A DNA stretch of 21,630 bases, from positions 1 through 21,630 of the forward strand of contig JBBBWG010010590.1 of assembly GCA_037176905.1 (NCBI GenBank). Reading direction: 5' to 3'. Source of the DNA: Azolla pinnata. Its lineage: Eukaryota; Streptophyta; Polypodiopsida; Salviniales; Salviniaceae. The translations under genes were made by a program, and so were the position numbers. A model generated the notes under the pieces. The model ran no database searches, was not told the DNA's origin, and worked only from the letters and a program-made list of their open reading frames with translations. Numbering within the stretch: the first letter of the stretch is position 1; each line of letters begins with the position of its first letter. This document shows, piece after piece, positions 9,332 to 21,000 of this stretch.

Positions 9332-12190
9332 TCACAAGAAATATGGTACTCCAGCACGAGGTGCCATCATAGCACTGTTTTCTTCCGTCTCTGTAAAGAA
9401 TTTGATATCCCTTTCCTGAAAGAGGCAAACATTCAACAAAACAAGCAGCAGCACACAAATACCACATAAGCTAAAATACACTTTGGCAAGGCAGTTATAT
9501 CATGAGTAATGCAGCTCCTCACCATCTTGTCATTGAAGCTCAAGATCGAAGCAACATTCCCACATCGATAACAGTAGTTTGGAGCAGACCATACCTACAA
9601 AAACATTGAGAATAGTTTAATCAAAACAGCAGCTTACTTCTAGCAGCTACAATAAGAGTGGCAATGATTGAGTACCGTGACCAGCCCTTTATCTGGAAAC
9701 ATGTATTTCAAACCCTCCTGGACAAGCTGATGAGCACGGCAAATAAGCTCCAAACCATTTATGTGATTAAACTGCAAAACAGAACTCATCAACTTTTGCA
9801 TCATATGCCTATCTTTTAAAGACACTTTCAGTAAAAAAGATATACCTCTGAAGTAACCCTTCCACCAAAAAGCCATCCAGCCCCCCGGGGACTGACAGCC
9901 CATGTTTCTATATCCTCTGGGTCACTCCACATAAGGTCACAAAATGGACCTTCATGAGGTATTTCACAATGTCTTTCAATTACCCTAATCTGGTGGCATA
10001 CCATCCATCAGTCTCCAGGAATGTTTACAATTTTTGCATTATCATGTCTCTTTATAATAGTTCACAAACAACGCATGCATGTTCATATCACTCATCGGAA
10101 AACAAAAATGGGGATACATAAAATAAGCAGACTGCAATACCTGGTCAATGGTGCGAATATCTGGTGAAAGGCCTCCATGAACACATAATACCTGTTTTTT
10201 TAAGCCTTCAGGAGATATTTGATAACCTCTAGCTTAGCACAATTACATATTTTGAGACAAGTTGATAGCAAAATAAATACCTTCCCATCTATAATAGCTG
10301 ACAGAGTTAGGTAATCAAAAACTTCTGTGCAATATCGCCATGCATTTGGATTTCCGTATTTTCTTTGACACTCGTCATAGAAACCATAAACCTATGTTAA
10401 AGTTATCATTAGGAAACTGGGTTCTCCGACTGCAGATAAAACAGTAGATAAATAACCAATTGTCACCTGAGTTATTTGTCTGCTTTCATGATTACCCCTT
10501 AAAAGGGTCATGTTTGCAGGATACCTGTTATTGTGAACGAATTGTAAGTGGTTTGAACCAGCAATACACTATAATCAGAAATTGTGGCAACGCCATAACA
10601 TTTCAAGAGCTTGGCTTTAACATTGTAAAACATAAGCATTGATTGTGTAATAATATGACTCTCTCTATCTCATGTTCCATATGATTTTCTTTAAGTACAA
10701 TATCTCTTTCAATGCAATATCTTGTTTCTTCTATGTTCTCATTTTTGTTGCAGTAGTTCGAAAAACCATGATTGCTAGAATCTTAATCTTTGGTTTGATT
10801 GCTAGCTTACGGCTATATCTTGCAGATTTAGCACGGAAACTCAGTGAGTTCAGCAGAACTTGATCTTCCTTAACATTGATACAACCAGATCTTCTCAATG
10901 GTAATTATAATCCATTCCAGAGCCTACCATGATGCTTTTAGACATTACTGACAGCCATAAAATATAAGGCTGTAATCTACCAGCTGCTTGGGGATATAAT
11001 TGTTACCTCCTTTCATAAAGTGATGTGTTTAATTTGAAGAAATTCAACGGTTTGAATATGCAAATTCAACATCCAAATAGTGAAATATACGAATAATGTA
11101 CACGTGAACATCAGAAAACAGATTAAATATAAATATAAGTTAGAAAACTAGCCCTTACCTTGCTTTTAATAGCAACAGAATCGTAAAAACTTCCAAGCTA
11201 TTATAGCCACGATCAACAAAGTCGCCCTATTAAATGCCGTTATGTGATTCAGTTATCTAAAATTTAAATATGAATCCATGGCATCTAAATGATTCAGGAA
11301 ACAAAAAACCTACCATAAATATATAATTTGTCTGAGGTACATGACCACCTGTTTGGAAAAGCTTCATCAAATCATGAAATTGGCCATGAATATCACCGCA
11401 AACAGTGACTGGACTATTCACTGGTTGTACATTAGATTCTTCAACCAAAATCTCTTTGACCTAGATAACCAGGAAAGAACTATAGCTTATATGATGCGTC
11501 TGANNNNNNNNNNNNNNNNNNNNNNNNNNNNNNNNNNNNNNNNNNNNNNNNNNNNNNNNNNNNNNNNNNNNNNNNNNNNNNNNNNNNNNNNNNNNNNNNN
11601 NNNCACATTTTTCTCGAAGTCCTAGTTCAGAAGAAAACTTGCCCTACTTTCATTTTAACATTTGGACATAGACGTATGAAATCATGAAATTGGCCATGAA
11701 TATCACCGCAAACAGTGACTGGACTATTCACTGCTGGTACATTAGATTCTTCAACCAAAATCTCTTTGACCTAGATAACCAGGAAAGAACTATAGCTTAT
11801 ATGATGCGTCTGAAAAACAAACAAAAAGAACACATTTTTCTCGAAGTCCTAGTTCAGAAGAAAACTTGCCCTACTTTCATTTTAACATTTGGACATAGAC
11901 GTATGAATATGGGCACAAAAGCTAAGTATGAGTCACAATCAGATGTGAGCACTCACATATTGAGACAGGAAAACAGGTTACTGCGCACTTACTCACGTAT
12001 TCACACGTTCACATGTGAACAGGACAACAATCTCATCCACCACCAAAAGATAGGAAAATTAGCTTGCACGACATTACGAAGGTTAAGTAAATGGCAGAAC
12101 TGAACTCACATATTCACAAAGGCGTTTCAGCTCATCTTCCAACAAATGTTGACCCTCCTTCACTCTCTCTATCCAGTTATCGAGATCCAT
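9332..12190 (-). CDS. FYPP: PP6-type serine/threonine protein phosphatase catalytic subunit (FyPP family)
   Basis: This is a PPP-family metallophosphatase catalytic subunit. FyPP1/FyPP3 are known as the plant PP6 catalytic subunits, acting on PIN auxin carriers, phytochrome and ABI5. Exons in transcript order: 12190-12110, 11460-11314, 11226-11159, 10524-10467, 10391-10281, 10191-10141, 9989-9846, 9771-9676, 9594-9523, 9415-9332. All introns are GT-AG and the sum is 912 nt, or 303 aa, exactly the length of the family. It begins [14 protein letters not shown]. Metal ligands are visible in GDIHG (49-53: D50, H52), GDFVDRG (77-83: D78), GNHE (109-112: N110), CVHGG (H160) and RAHQ (H234). The C-terminus is the PYFL whose last leucine is methylated in PP2A-like enzymes. 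[13 protein letters not shown] and PRAGVPYFL favour PP6 over PP2A or PP4. Intron 1 carries a partial copy of exon 2 and the assembly gap; the remaining coding sequence is intact. Confidence 0.96.
11504..11603. other. Assembly gap of 100 N
   Basis: Exactly 100 Ns, the usual placeholder for a gap of unknown size. The duplicate copy suggests only about 17 bp (an A-rich stretch, AAAACAAACAAAAAGAA) is truly absent here. Any open frame drawn across it is spurious. Confidence 0.98.
11679..11770 (-). pseudogene. Partial pseudo-exon copy of PP6 exon 2
   Basis: It keeps the CTAG acceptor and the first 92 bases of exon 2, through GDIHGQFHD, but then runs into intron-derived sequence and lacks the exon's donor. 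Two substitutions change Gln-Pro to Pro-Ala in the otherwise strongly conserved NVQPVNS stretch. In transcript order it precedes the intact exon 2, so use of its acceptor would disrupt the protein. It may also be an assembly artefact. Confidence 0.75.
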
Positions 12191-12586
12191 TTTCCTCTCG
12201 CACAAGGACTAGATCTGTTGCTAAATTATATCCAACAAAGTCGGAAACTTTGGAGAAACGTCCCTTATTAGCTGCTAGCCTCCATCGACAAAAGAATTTA
12301 TTCTACAAAATCAAAACGGAAATAAGGGGGAAGCAAAGATATACATATCAGCTGATAGCCCGCAGATGGAAGAATCCAGAACGAGGGTAGGACGCGAGAT
12401 TTACATGCTGAACATGTTCCGGCGGATCGATGCCCCTTATTTCTGCACAGGCGAGGTTCGATGCGAAGCTAGCTGGAGGAGAGATTTCATGTGGGGACGG
12501 GGGGGAACGGGAGGAGCGAGAATCGGATGGAGAGGAGAGGAACGATGTACAGTCTGCCTGCGCTTCTTCTTCTTCTTCTGTGCCGG

Positions 12587-12601
12587 AAACCCTAACCCTA
12601 A
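12587..12601 (+). promoter_or_regulatory. Double telo-box upstream of the PP6 gene
   Basis: AAACCCTAACCCTAA lies about 400 bp upstream of the PP6 ATG and just beside long GA and AAG tracts. On the transcribed strand these read as CT-rich leader sequence, so the transcription start is probably close by. This is a positional inference; the motif itself is exact. Confidence 0.5.
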
Positions 12602-12630
12602 AAAACGTAATCCCTGAAGCGAATCCACGA

Positions 12631-12634
<4 letters not shown>

Positions 12635-12674
<40 letters not shown>

Positions 12675-12694
12675 AGAAGAAGAAGAAGAAGAAG
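12635..12694. repeat. (AG)18 followed by (AAG)8 microsatellite
   Basis: A perfect dinucleotide tract (12635-12670) runs straight into a trinucleotide tract (12671-12694). It reads as CT/CTT on the PP6 coding strand, typical of plant 5' leaders and core promoters, and is a known target type for GAGA-binding BPC proteins. The long open frames predicted across it are low-complexity shadows. Confidence 0.95.
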
Positions 12695-13120
12695 AGGAAG
12701 GAAAAGAAAGAACGAAGCTTTTCGATGTATACAGAAATGGTCCCATTTTATCTCGTATTTACGGAATTGTTTCCACAACCAATTTTTTTTTCTTCTGCTA
12801 CATTTTTTTTTTCTTCTGCTGATGCAGATGACAGAAAACAAAACCAAAGAAAAAAAAAAGCTTCATTCTGGCCTCTGCAAATTCGCATTTACCGTTCGTT
12901 CTGTTGATGGAGAAACGAGCGCAAAAAATCGAAAGAGAATCGCTGTCGAGACTCGGTTTGCTGTGAAGCGTTGTTGTAAGCTGCTGTGTTGTTTTACCAA
13001 AAAAAGAAAATTGCGTTTTAGAGTACGGTAGCGTATTTTACGCGCATTCAACGTTCCGGAACTGGCCTTTTTCTTTCGACGCTGATTTTACAGATATCAA
13101 AAACTTTTTTTTTGGACTCG

Positions 13121-13441
13121 GGCTACTATTTTGCCTTGAAAGTGAATATTGGTCATTTTATAAAGCCTAGAATTTGAATTTGTAGAATTGTTTAACATTA
13201 ATTCGATGTGTTTAACGCGTGTTTAACGTACTTCAATGTATTTAACCCCATTTTTAACATATTTAATATCTATAAAAAAATCGGTTTTACTGTGGCTACT
13301 ATTTTGTCTTGGAGCTGGAATATTGGTCATTTTATAGAACTTAATTTTTGAATCTGTAGAATTATGCAACACAATTCAATGTGTTTAACACGTATTTAAC
13401 GTATTTCAATGTATTTAACCCCATATTTAACATATTTTATA
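13121..13441. repeat. Imperfect direct repeat, ~147 bp, two copies
   Basis: Copy A (13121-13270) and copy B (13294-13441) both start GGCTACTATTTTG and share the TATTGGTCATTTTATA block and the TTCAATGTATTTAACCCCAT block, 173 bp apart. Within each copy TTTAAC recurs at short intervals. It could be an old tandem duplication of a non-coding element. Confidence 0.88.
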
Positions 13442-14087
13442 ACTAAACAATACAATTCGTAGTATACGTAGTACGCGTACAATATGCTACATATTGGCTT
13501 TAGGAACAGTTTAGGCTTTAGGTGTTACGGGATCTAAAATCAGACTCTGAGGAGCTGAGATTTTGACGTACGTGGCCCATCTTCCACCTTTCTAGCGGTT
13601 TCATATCAATAGTGTGCAACAAGCCTCTTTTTGGCTAATCCCCTTCGTGTTTTCATACGGTGCATGTCATGTAAAAAGCAATACAATATCTTAGAGCTTC
13701 TGTTGATCCATCTCAATTTAGATCCCGTATCGGCCAAGGATTTATCAGATCAATAGATCCTGTTCGAAAGGTGTTTGCAATGAGCACTGCCGATTTCCCA
13801 ACCTTTGCTTAATGGCCAATTCTTCATGCTGCATATGCTGAACATGCGATTCCTCCCGTCTTTGGCATTCTTGGAATCGATATGCTGTTTGCCTCTTTGT
13901 GGAAAAATCTTGAGCTTCGATACATGGTAGACATGAAAATTGTAGGTAATCTACGACACATTTCTTACGTGTCAAAGGTCTACAATTTTTTTAATCTATC
14001 GTTCTTCCTTTCTATCCACCATTGTTGCAATAAGAGCTCGAAGCGAGAATGGATGTTACTTGCAATTCGTAGCCACTAATGAACTGC

Positions 14088-14560
14088 TCGAGAATAATGA
14101 GTCATGAATGGCTCGATAGAAATTAGTCATCAATCACTTGAAAGTTGTCGGCGATTACTCGCTCGACATCGAGCAATCATCGATCATCTTGATCGTGTAA
14201 TTAGACATCAGTTGCTCAATTGTAAGCTATAATCAAACACTCAATAATAATCAGCTAACAACTAACTGATTGCTCGAACAATAGTCAATGATTGTTTACT
14301 CGACATCGAGCAATCATCGATCGTTTGACTACAATCGGTCATCAATCGCTCGACTGTAAGCTATCATCGCTGTAATCAGTGGCCAACTGCTCGAAGATAG
14401 TCACTTACCAATCGCTTAGCACTGTTCGACAACAATCGCACAACGATGTCTCGATAATAATAACCACTTATCGATCACTCAAACAATATCCGTCCACGTA
14501 TCGATGGCTTCAAAACATCTATCAAGTTATCGATCGAGCAACTTGTCGATGGTCAAATGG
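14088..14560. repeat. Degenerate GCTCGA/ATCGAT-rich repeat field
   Basis: Variants of a TCAATCGCTCGA-type motif recur throughout. A roughly 135 bp higher unit is visible: CTCGACATCGAGCAATCATC occurs at 14162 and 14299, and GTAAGCTAT at 14222 and 14356. CTCGACATCGAG is nearly self-complementary. It is an AT-rich minisatellite-like field of unknown role upstream of ECR1. Confidence 0.75.
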
Positions 14561-15028
14561 GGGTTAATGAATCTCACGATTCTGCTAATTTTCTTCTTTG
14601 CCCGTGATTAACAGAGAAAACAAGTGGGGGCTTTAAAAATTCACCGGCTTAATTACCAAAAAACGCCGAGCCAGATTATAAACGACGGCACCTGATCGTG
14701 TATATTCCCACTAAAGATTAAACGCCCGATTAATTCCGCTGGTACCGATTCCATTCCTGATCACTTCCCACAAACCGATCCTAATCGATTCCCTTAACTA
14801 TATTCGATTAGCAGAAGCTGGCAAAATCTAGAACCTAACTAATCGATCGATTGCGACAATGTGGCGGAGTTAATCAAATCGTGGAGCGTTAATCGATGGG
14901 TTAATTCGATGCTAATTGAGCTCACAGTGAATAGGATTTGGTGTTAATCAATTGTGATTTTCCCTTTTATGGTAAAATTTGATTTTCGCAGACAGACGCC
15001 GTTCAGTCTGTCTGTGTCTGTCGTCCTC

Positions 15029-15064
15029 TTCGTCGTCGTGTTCGTCGTCGTGTTCGTCGTCGAG
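15029..15064. repeat. Three tandem 12-bp units in the ECR1 leader
   Basis: Two TTCGTCGTCGTG units and one TTCGTCGTCGAG unit end about 30 bp before the ECR1 ATG. They should lie in the 5' UTR. The open frames they create on both strands (Ser- or Arg-rich) are repeat shadows. Confidence 0.9.
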
Positions 15065-15092
15065 CGAGAGCAGAGAGATCTTTCACGTGGCG

Positions 15093-18000
15093 ATGGAGAT
15101 GGAGATGGAGGGCCGATGGCAGGACATCGACCGTCTTCTCCTTCGCGATGGGAACCTCGCAGGCCCCGGCTTTGAACCAGGACCCGAGGTGAGGAAGCCG
15201 CGCTGTTTTTCTCCCTTCTCTTTCTCCCGCTTCTCTCGTCCCCTTCGGTTGTTTCTCTTTTGTTTCTTCTTTCATGCTCCTGCTTTTCTGCACAGCTGTT
15301 TTCTTCCTCTTCTAGCTCAGAGAAATGATTCAGGCTCTTCCGCGTTCCGTTCCCTTGCCTAGTCTCTGCCTTTTTCCCCGCGCTCATGATGCAACGATGC
15401 TCAGCAGATGCTTCGATTGCTTCCCGCTGTGCCTGTTTTCGCTTGTCTGTGCGCTTTTGTTAAAGTTCTGCTCCTGGTTCATTTTTCCTTTCAGCTTAGA
15501 GAAATGCTACGAGATCTACGGGTTCTTGTTATTGGAGCAGGAGGGCTAGGCTGTGAGCTTCTCAAAGACTTGGCACTCTCTGGTTTTGGCAAGATTGATG
15601 TCATTGACATGGATACCATTGACGTTTCTAACCTCAATCGGCAATTCCTCTTCAGGTATATGTTGTACACCGCGTCGCAGATGTTCTCACTCCTGAGCGT
15701 TTCACACATGAAAATGTATTGTTATCCTTCTCTGGCTCGAATGAAGTATGCAATGCTAAGATTATCATCTTTCTATTTGGCCTATGATTTTGAGTGTCAA
15801 AATTCGTGTTCAATACTCCACATTCTGAGGTACTCACATTTGGATTTTTACATTGACAAGCTTGGAGTTTTTATATAATGCTCTTTTTCTTGCTCAGTCC
15901 GAATGTTTAGATTTAGGTCAAAACGTCAGGGACTTATGTTCTCTTTCCATCTCTATCACTTTCATGTTCATACATTAGTTGGATATTCGAAAAATATGAG
16001 AAATTATTCATAACATTTCGTATATAAATTTGAGAATATTTCCTTCAACGTTTAGACAAGTCACAACTCCACATTTTACAGTGATGTTTGACACTGATCC
16101 ACTTTCTTCAAAATAATGTATACACCGAATTTACTTAAAAACTGATTTGATTCATAATTCGCATTACAATGACAGTAGAATGCCAATGGGATAGAGATAT
16201 CTCTGCTGTAGAAGGCTTATTGGCCGCACGTAAGCCTTCGTTTAGGTTATCTTGCAAATATTTTACCTGATCCCTTCAAAGTACATCATCAAGCATGTCT
16301 GTGCTTAAGGAGTTATCTTGACTCATGCAAGTTATCCGTTTGACTCATGCAAGTACATTATCAAGCATGCCTTCAATATGTTACTTGGAGCTGAGGCCAA
16401 GGATAACTGTACTTGCAAGTTGAGACAAGCTGGATGCTGAATATATGGACTTACACTTGCAGAAAATTTGAAAATGCTGTCCAACATGTATACATCCACC
16501 TCACGCACTCCATTGCAGGATAAATAATCTCAAAGTCTGTTTAAAATCGAGACAGGTAGACATGCACGCAAATTTATGGAAGAATTAATTTTTGTATATC
16601 AGATGAATAATTCATTTGCCATGGTATTTTAACAATAGTATCAAGACAGCTCTTCCCTATCAGATAACGTGTTCAATTGATCAGCAAAGTAAACAGGATA
16701 TGAAGATATTTAAGGTAGTCCTTGTTAGATATCAAGATATGTAAGTACAATTTCAAAAGCAAAGCATACAAGAATAAACCTCACCTATAGAATTAGCCCA
16801 AATTTCTATCACCCCACATGGTACACGTCTGTCTAGCTCTGCACAAGTATGTTCCGATTGCGTGCCTCAATAGATTGGTCAATAGAAATACAGCATCTAT
16901 GTAGACGATGTTTATAGCATATTCACGATTGTTATTGATCTACCAAGGGAAATGTGAGTCAGTAAACAAGGTTTCCCTTGATTTAAAGAGCCCTTTATTT
17001 TGAGTCAGCTCATGTTTTTCCCTAAAACATACCTCAAGAATATTTAATTATATTTTAGTATTCCCATAGTTGAGATGAGACTTTAAGATGCAATCTTGTG
17101 TTTAGGATCTTATCTGGCTGCTAGGAAAATGTTAAAATATCTTTCTTCATTGTCTTTTTTATCCAGCACAGATATGGCCGATGATAAATCCCTCTTCTTG
17201 CATAACACAGACATGTTTAGGCTTCAAATGGCTTCATTATTCATGCTGAGTATATTTAGACCCATATCACATGCACGATTAGCATAACATAATTTATTGT
17301 CTCATAAACTTAGGATAGATGTCAGACTGTGTACCTTCGGCAGATTGCCTTTGCAAAATTCGCAATCAAACAATTGAATTATGTATGTCATTTGCCCAGT
17401 CTATTAAGAGAAGAGGAGTTATTTGTTTTCCAGAATGATTTAGACCTCCATAAGAGTGATCGAATATGATGAGCAAAGATGCTTAGTGCTATTTTCTCTA
17501 GAGATAAGGAACAGAGAATGGGCCTCAGAGAAATATTTAATGATGTACCGTGGCAGAAAACTTAAATTTTCTGCACTTGTACTTCTGGGCACTCCTCATG
17601 ATGTACATGCAAAGGTCCAGGTCAAATTGGAGTCACAGCATCCACAGCCATTGGTTTGTGGTGTGCATGGTCTCCACCTGAAACTTTGAATACAATGTGC
17701 ATACTTTTATAAGGTCAATCTCATCATAACATGTCATTGGATATATTTCAACACCTTCAACCATCCCATACTAGGTCATCCCAGATTTTTGTTAGAGAGC
17801 AGCTATTCGAGTTCACAGAAGCTGAGCATTAAATCTAATTACCGGTTATTTGATAATCAAAATTTGGAACCATTCAGTTCTAGGGAGCTGAAACAGATAC
17901 TCCTTTTATGTTAATACCCACCACAATAGGTTATCATCATGAGCCGTATTGTGGGACATTATGATCGTTTTAGTTGTTATTATATCTTTTTGTCTTCCGT

Positions 18001-21000
18001 TTTCTACCTTGAAAGGAGCAAACAAGTTATTTTTATATTTATATGTACATGTCTATATCTATACGCATGGAGACGGAAATGCATATGCTCCTGAATATGG
18101 GCATGTAGGTCACTGTAGATGAGTAAGTATATTCATAATAAGCTCAACCATTTTCGGCATCATTTCAACGGTCTTGCCTCTCTCTCTATATATTCTTTGA
18201 AAGTATTGTCATTGTGATTGTGAGTCATGACTATCTTTTCTTAAGAGTTAATGTGTTCCAGTGGGATGAATGTTGGCGAACCCACTGCCGATAGCAATCA
18301 GTTTCGGACCTTACTCCAAAACACTCACATATGTATTAGTTTTGTGAGCAGAAGTGATGCTTAGTATGAGAATTTATTCTATCGTGATATATGGTTGGTG
18401 TTTTGTTCAAAAGCATGCAACACATTTTGATGTTTTTGGTTACATTTTGAATATTAGTAATGTACATGCAGCTAATTTTTTTTATCACTAAAATGTATAA
18501 CAGGATGCATGATGTTGGCAAACCAAAGGCAGTGGTTGCTGCAGAACGAGTCATGAAGCGGGTAAAAGGCGTTGAAGTTGTCCCACATTTTGGTCGGATT
18601 GAAGATAAGGATAACAGTTTTTACCAAGAGTTTCAAATAATTGCTCTCGGTCTTGATTCATTGGAGGCACGAGGCTATATAAATTCAGTTGTTTGTAGCT
18701 TCCTTGGTAATGAATCATTTTAATAATAAATTCGTGTTGAATGTAAGCTATATGTACAAGTAACATATAGGCTGATCATATGTTAACCTAAATGAGCTAT
18801 ATAGAAAACTCTTGTCTGGTTGTTTGACAAGGAAAGCGTGCATCGAAGCCAAAGATATCAAAGGATGATCAGGCTGTTATATGATGATGGATATTCTTGT
18901 GTATATCTCGTTGTTCCCTGCTTCTCTTTGGCTGGGGTTGCATTATGATCTTAAAAGTAGCTACTATAGGAGCATCTGAATGTGGAAGGTCATAGTTCAT
19001 TCATTCATGATGCATACACAGTGAGAACGTAAGCTCTGTCCATCTAATGTACAATGATTTTTAAGATTGCACGGATATTGATCTGGGATCCAAAAGATTT
19101 AACTTATGCTAGTGTGTGCTCACTCTTTATTTCCTTTTGGGGTTCTATTTTATACCGCGTTTTGTTTTTGCTATGTGCCAGTTTTAGTACTATTCTGCTG
19201 TAAAGCCAATATGCTTTGTGCTCTCAGAATATGATGCCGAAGGAGCTCCTATTACATCTTCTATAATACCAATGGTTGATGGAGGTACAGAAGGGTTCAA
19301 AGGTCATGCTCGAGTTATTATTCCTGGAATCACACCATGCTTCCATTGCACACTAGGGCTATTTCCACCTCAGGTGACATACCCTTTATGCACCCTGGCA
19401 GAGACACCACGTTCTCCAGCTCACTGTATCGAATATGTTCATCTTATACAATGGGGCCAGGTAAACCATTAAACATTGGCTAATGTCTGTCTATTATCTC
19501 ATATGAAATCTCTGGATGTTTGATATACCTTATTTTCAGGAGCGGGTAAATGACTCATTTGATGCAGACAACCCGGAACATATGAAGTGGATATATGATG
19601 AGGTACTTTGAGTTTTACTGCTTATGACTGCTGGTAAGGGTAGCTCTAGGAATCTACCAGGTAGTTTTATGATAAAGTCTAGTCGATCTTACATAGGTGA
19701 CCTGGAAGATCTACGCATTTGTTCAAATTAGGTATTTTCTCTCTCTCTCTCTGATGTTTCTGTGTAAGGATTTAGAACAGCTGTAATCATGAAGTGAGGA
19801 AAGATCAAAATCGTTATCATTTTACTCTCCAGGATCCTTTAATGGCATTCCCAAATTTCAGTAGTTGCTTCTGGAATGATGATTTTGCAATAAGCTTCAA
19901 GAGAATTTGTCTGAATAGGCATAATCTTCATTTGGAACAGTGGTGTATCTAGATTCTCAACGACAAATACTTGCATCTCTTTGAATGATATTGTATTAGA
20001 TTTCATAAGCACATGATTAAGAAGGTTAAGCAGCCATCCCATCTCTTTATTGTAGGTCCGTGCTACAGAACGGTTCCTGTTATTTGTGCAAAGTTACCTC
20101 TGAAGTAATGCCAATAATGATCTGTAGATTGTCATTTCTTATGGTTAATTATTTTTACTTGAAACATCATGCCCGGGAATTTCAATTTGTAATCCATTTC
20201 TCTTTCGTATCGTGTGTAGCTGTAATCTGTCTAGTGGATGATTAGATTAACCAGTATCAAGGGCATAACCAAATAAAGTTTGTTCTGGAATGTTGCGATC
20301 ATATCATTAGTACAGTCTGTTTGCTCATATGATTTGTAATGACTGGTGCTTACTTTTATTTCCATTACCTCTGGTTTAAGGATCTGAAGCATAACTGCTA
20401 TACCTTTTTTTCTTTCTTTAGGCTTTGAAGAGGGCTGAACAGTTCAACATTACTGGGGTTACATATTCATTGACACAGGTATATTATTTCACTAATCTCC
20501 TTGTGCAGAAAACAACATAGGCTTATTTCAGATGTTGTGCAGGGGGTAGTGAAGAACATTATTCCAGCAATCGCGTCAACCAATGCAATCATTTCTGCCG
20601 CCTGCACCCTTGAAGCTCTAAAAATAGTAACCATGTGCAGCAGAGGCATGGATAATTACATGATGTATGTTCAATGAAATAGCGCATCAGTTGATAGCTA
20701 AATTCTGACAGGACGATTGAGTATGCCTTTTCCATTTGTAACAGGTACATGGGCACACAAGGCGTGTATACTCACACGCTAAGCCACGAAAAAGATGCGG
20801 ATTGTGTTGTTTGCAGTCCAGGTGTGCCAATGGAGGTCGACGCTTCGATAACTTTGCGGAAGGTTCGTGAGATCATCCAAGTTTGCGAAGATTTACACTA
20901 ATTAGGCACGTAACCGAGTAAAAAGATGAGCTGTTTCCTTTCTCAGTTTATCAGCATTCTACTGGAGGATTCACGATTTAAAGCTAAATTGGCGAAGCCA

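Larger units (their letters stand above)
11369..11907. repeat. Tandem duplication (~227 bp unit) including part of PP6 exon 2
   Basis: The stretch 11369-11503, then after the gap 11604-11680, recurs at 11679-11813 and 11831-11907. The unit covers 92 bp of exon 2, its acceptor and part of intron 1. The copies differ at two close bases within 11422-11428 versus 11732-11738. The junction shares only AA. The second copy retains 17 bp (11814-11830) where the first has 100 Ns. Confidence 0.93.
12191..15092. other. Divergent intergenic region between PP6 and ECR1
   Basis: This is 2.9 kb between two start codons facing away from each other, so it must hold both promoters. The PP6 side is GC-richer with GA/telo-box motifs. 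From about 13080 it becomes AT-rich with a direct repeat, then a GCTCGA-rich repeat field, then the ECR1 leader. No coding sequence or recognisable transposon protein is seen. Confidence 0.7.

Noticed and set aside
11341-11625. Plus-strand open frame running through the N gap
   Set aside because: It is the reverse-strand shadow of PP6 exon 2 and crosses 100 unknown bases; so is the similar frame at 11684-12103.
12348-12847. Several overlapping 83-136 aa frames on both strands
   Set aside because: They are created by the GA, AAG and TTC tracts (Ser, Glu, Arg or Leu runs). No domain is present and the site is the PP6 promoter or leader.
14944-15387. Minus-strand 147 and 96 aa Arg/Glu-rich frames opposite ECR1 exon 1
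   Set aside because: They are antisense shadows of the GTC-repeat leader and exon 1, with no homology recognised.
15656-18503. Possible transposon insertion in the large ECR1 intron
   Set aside because: I found no terminal inverted repeats, long terminal repeats, target-site duplications or transposase/reverse-transcriptase motifs by eye. Length alone is not evidence.
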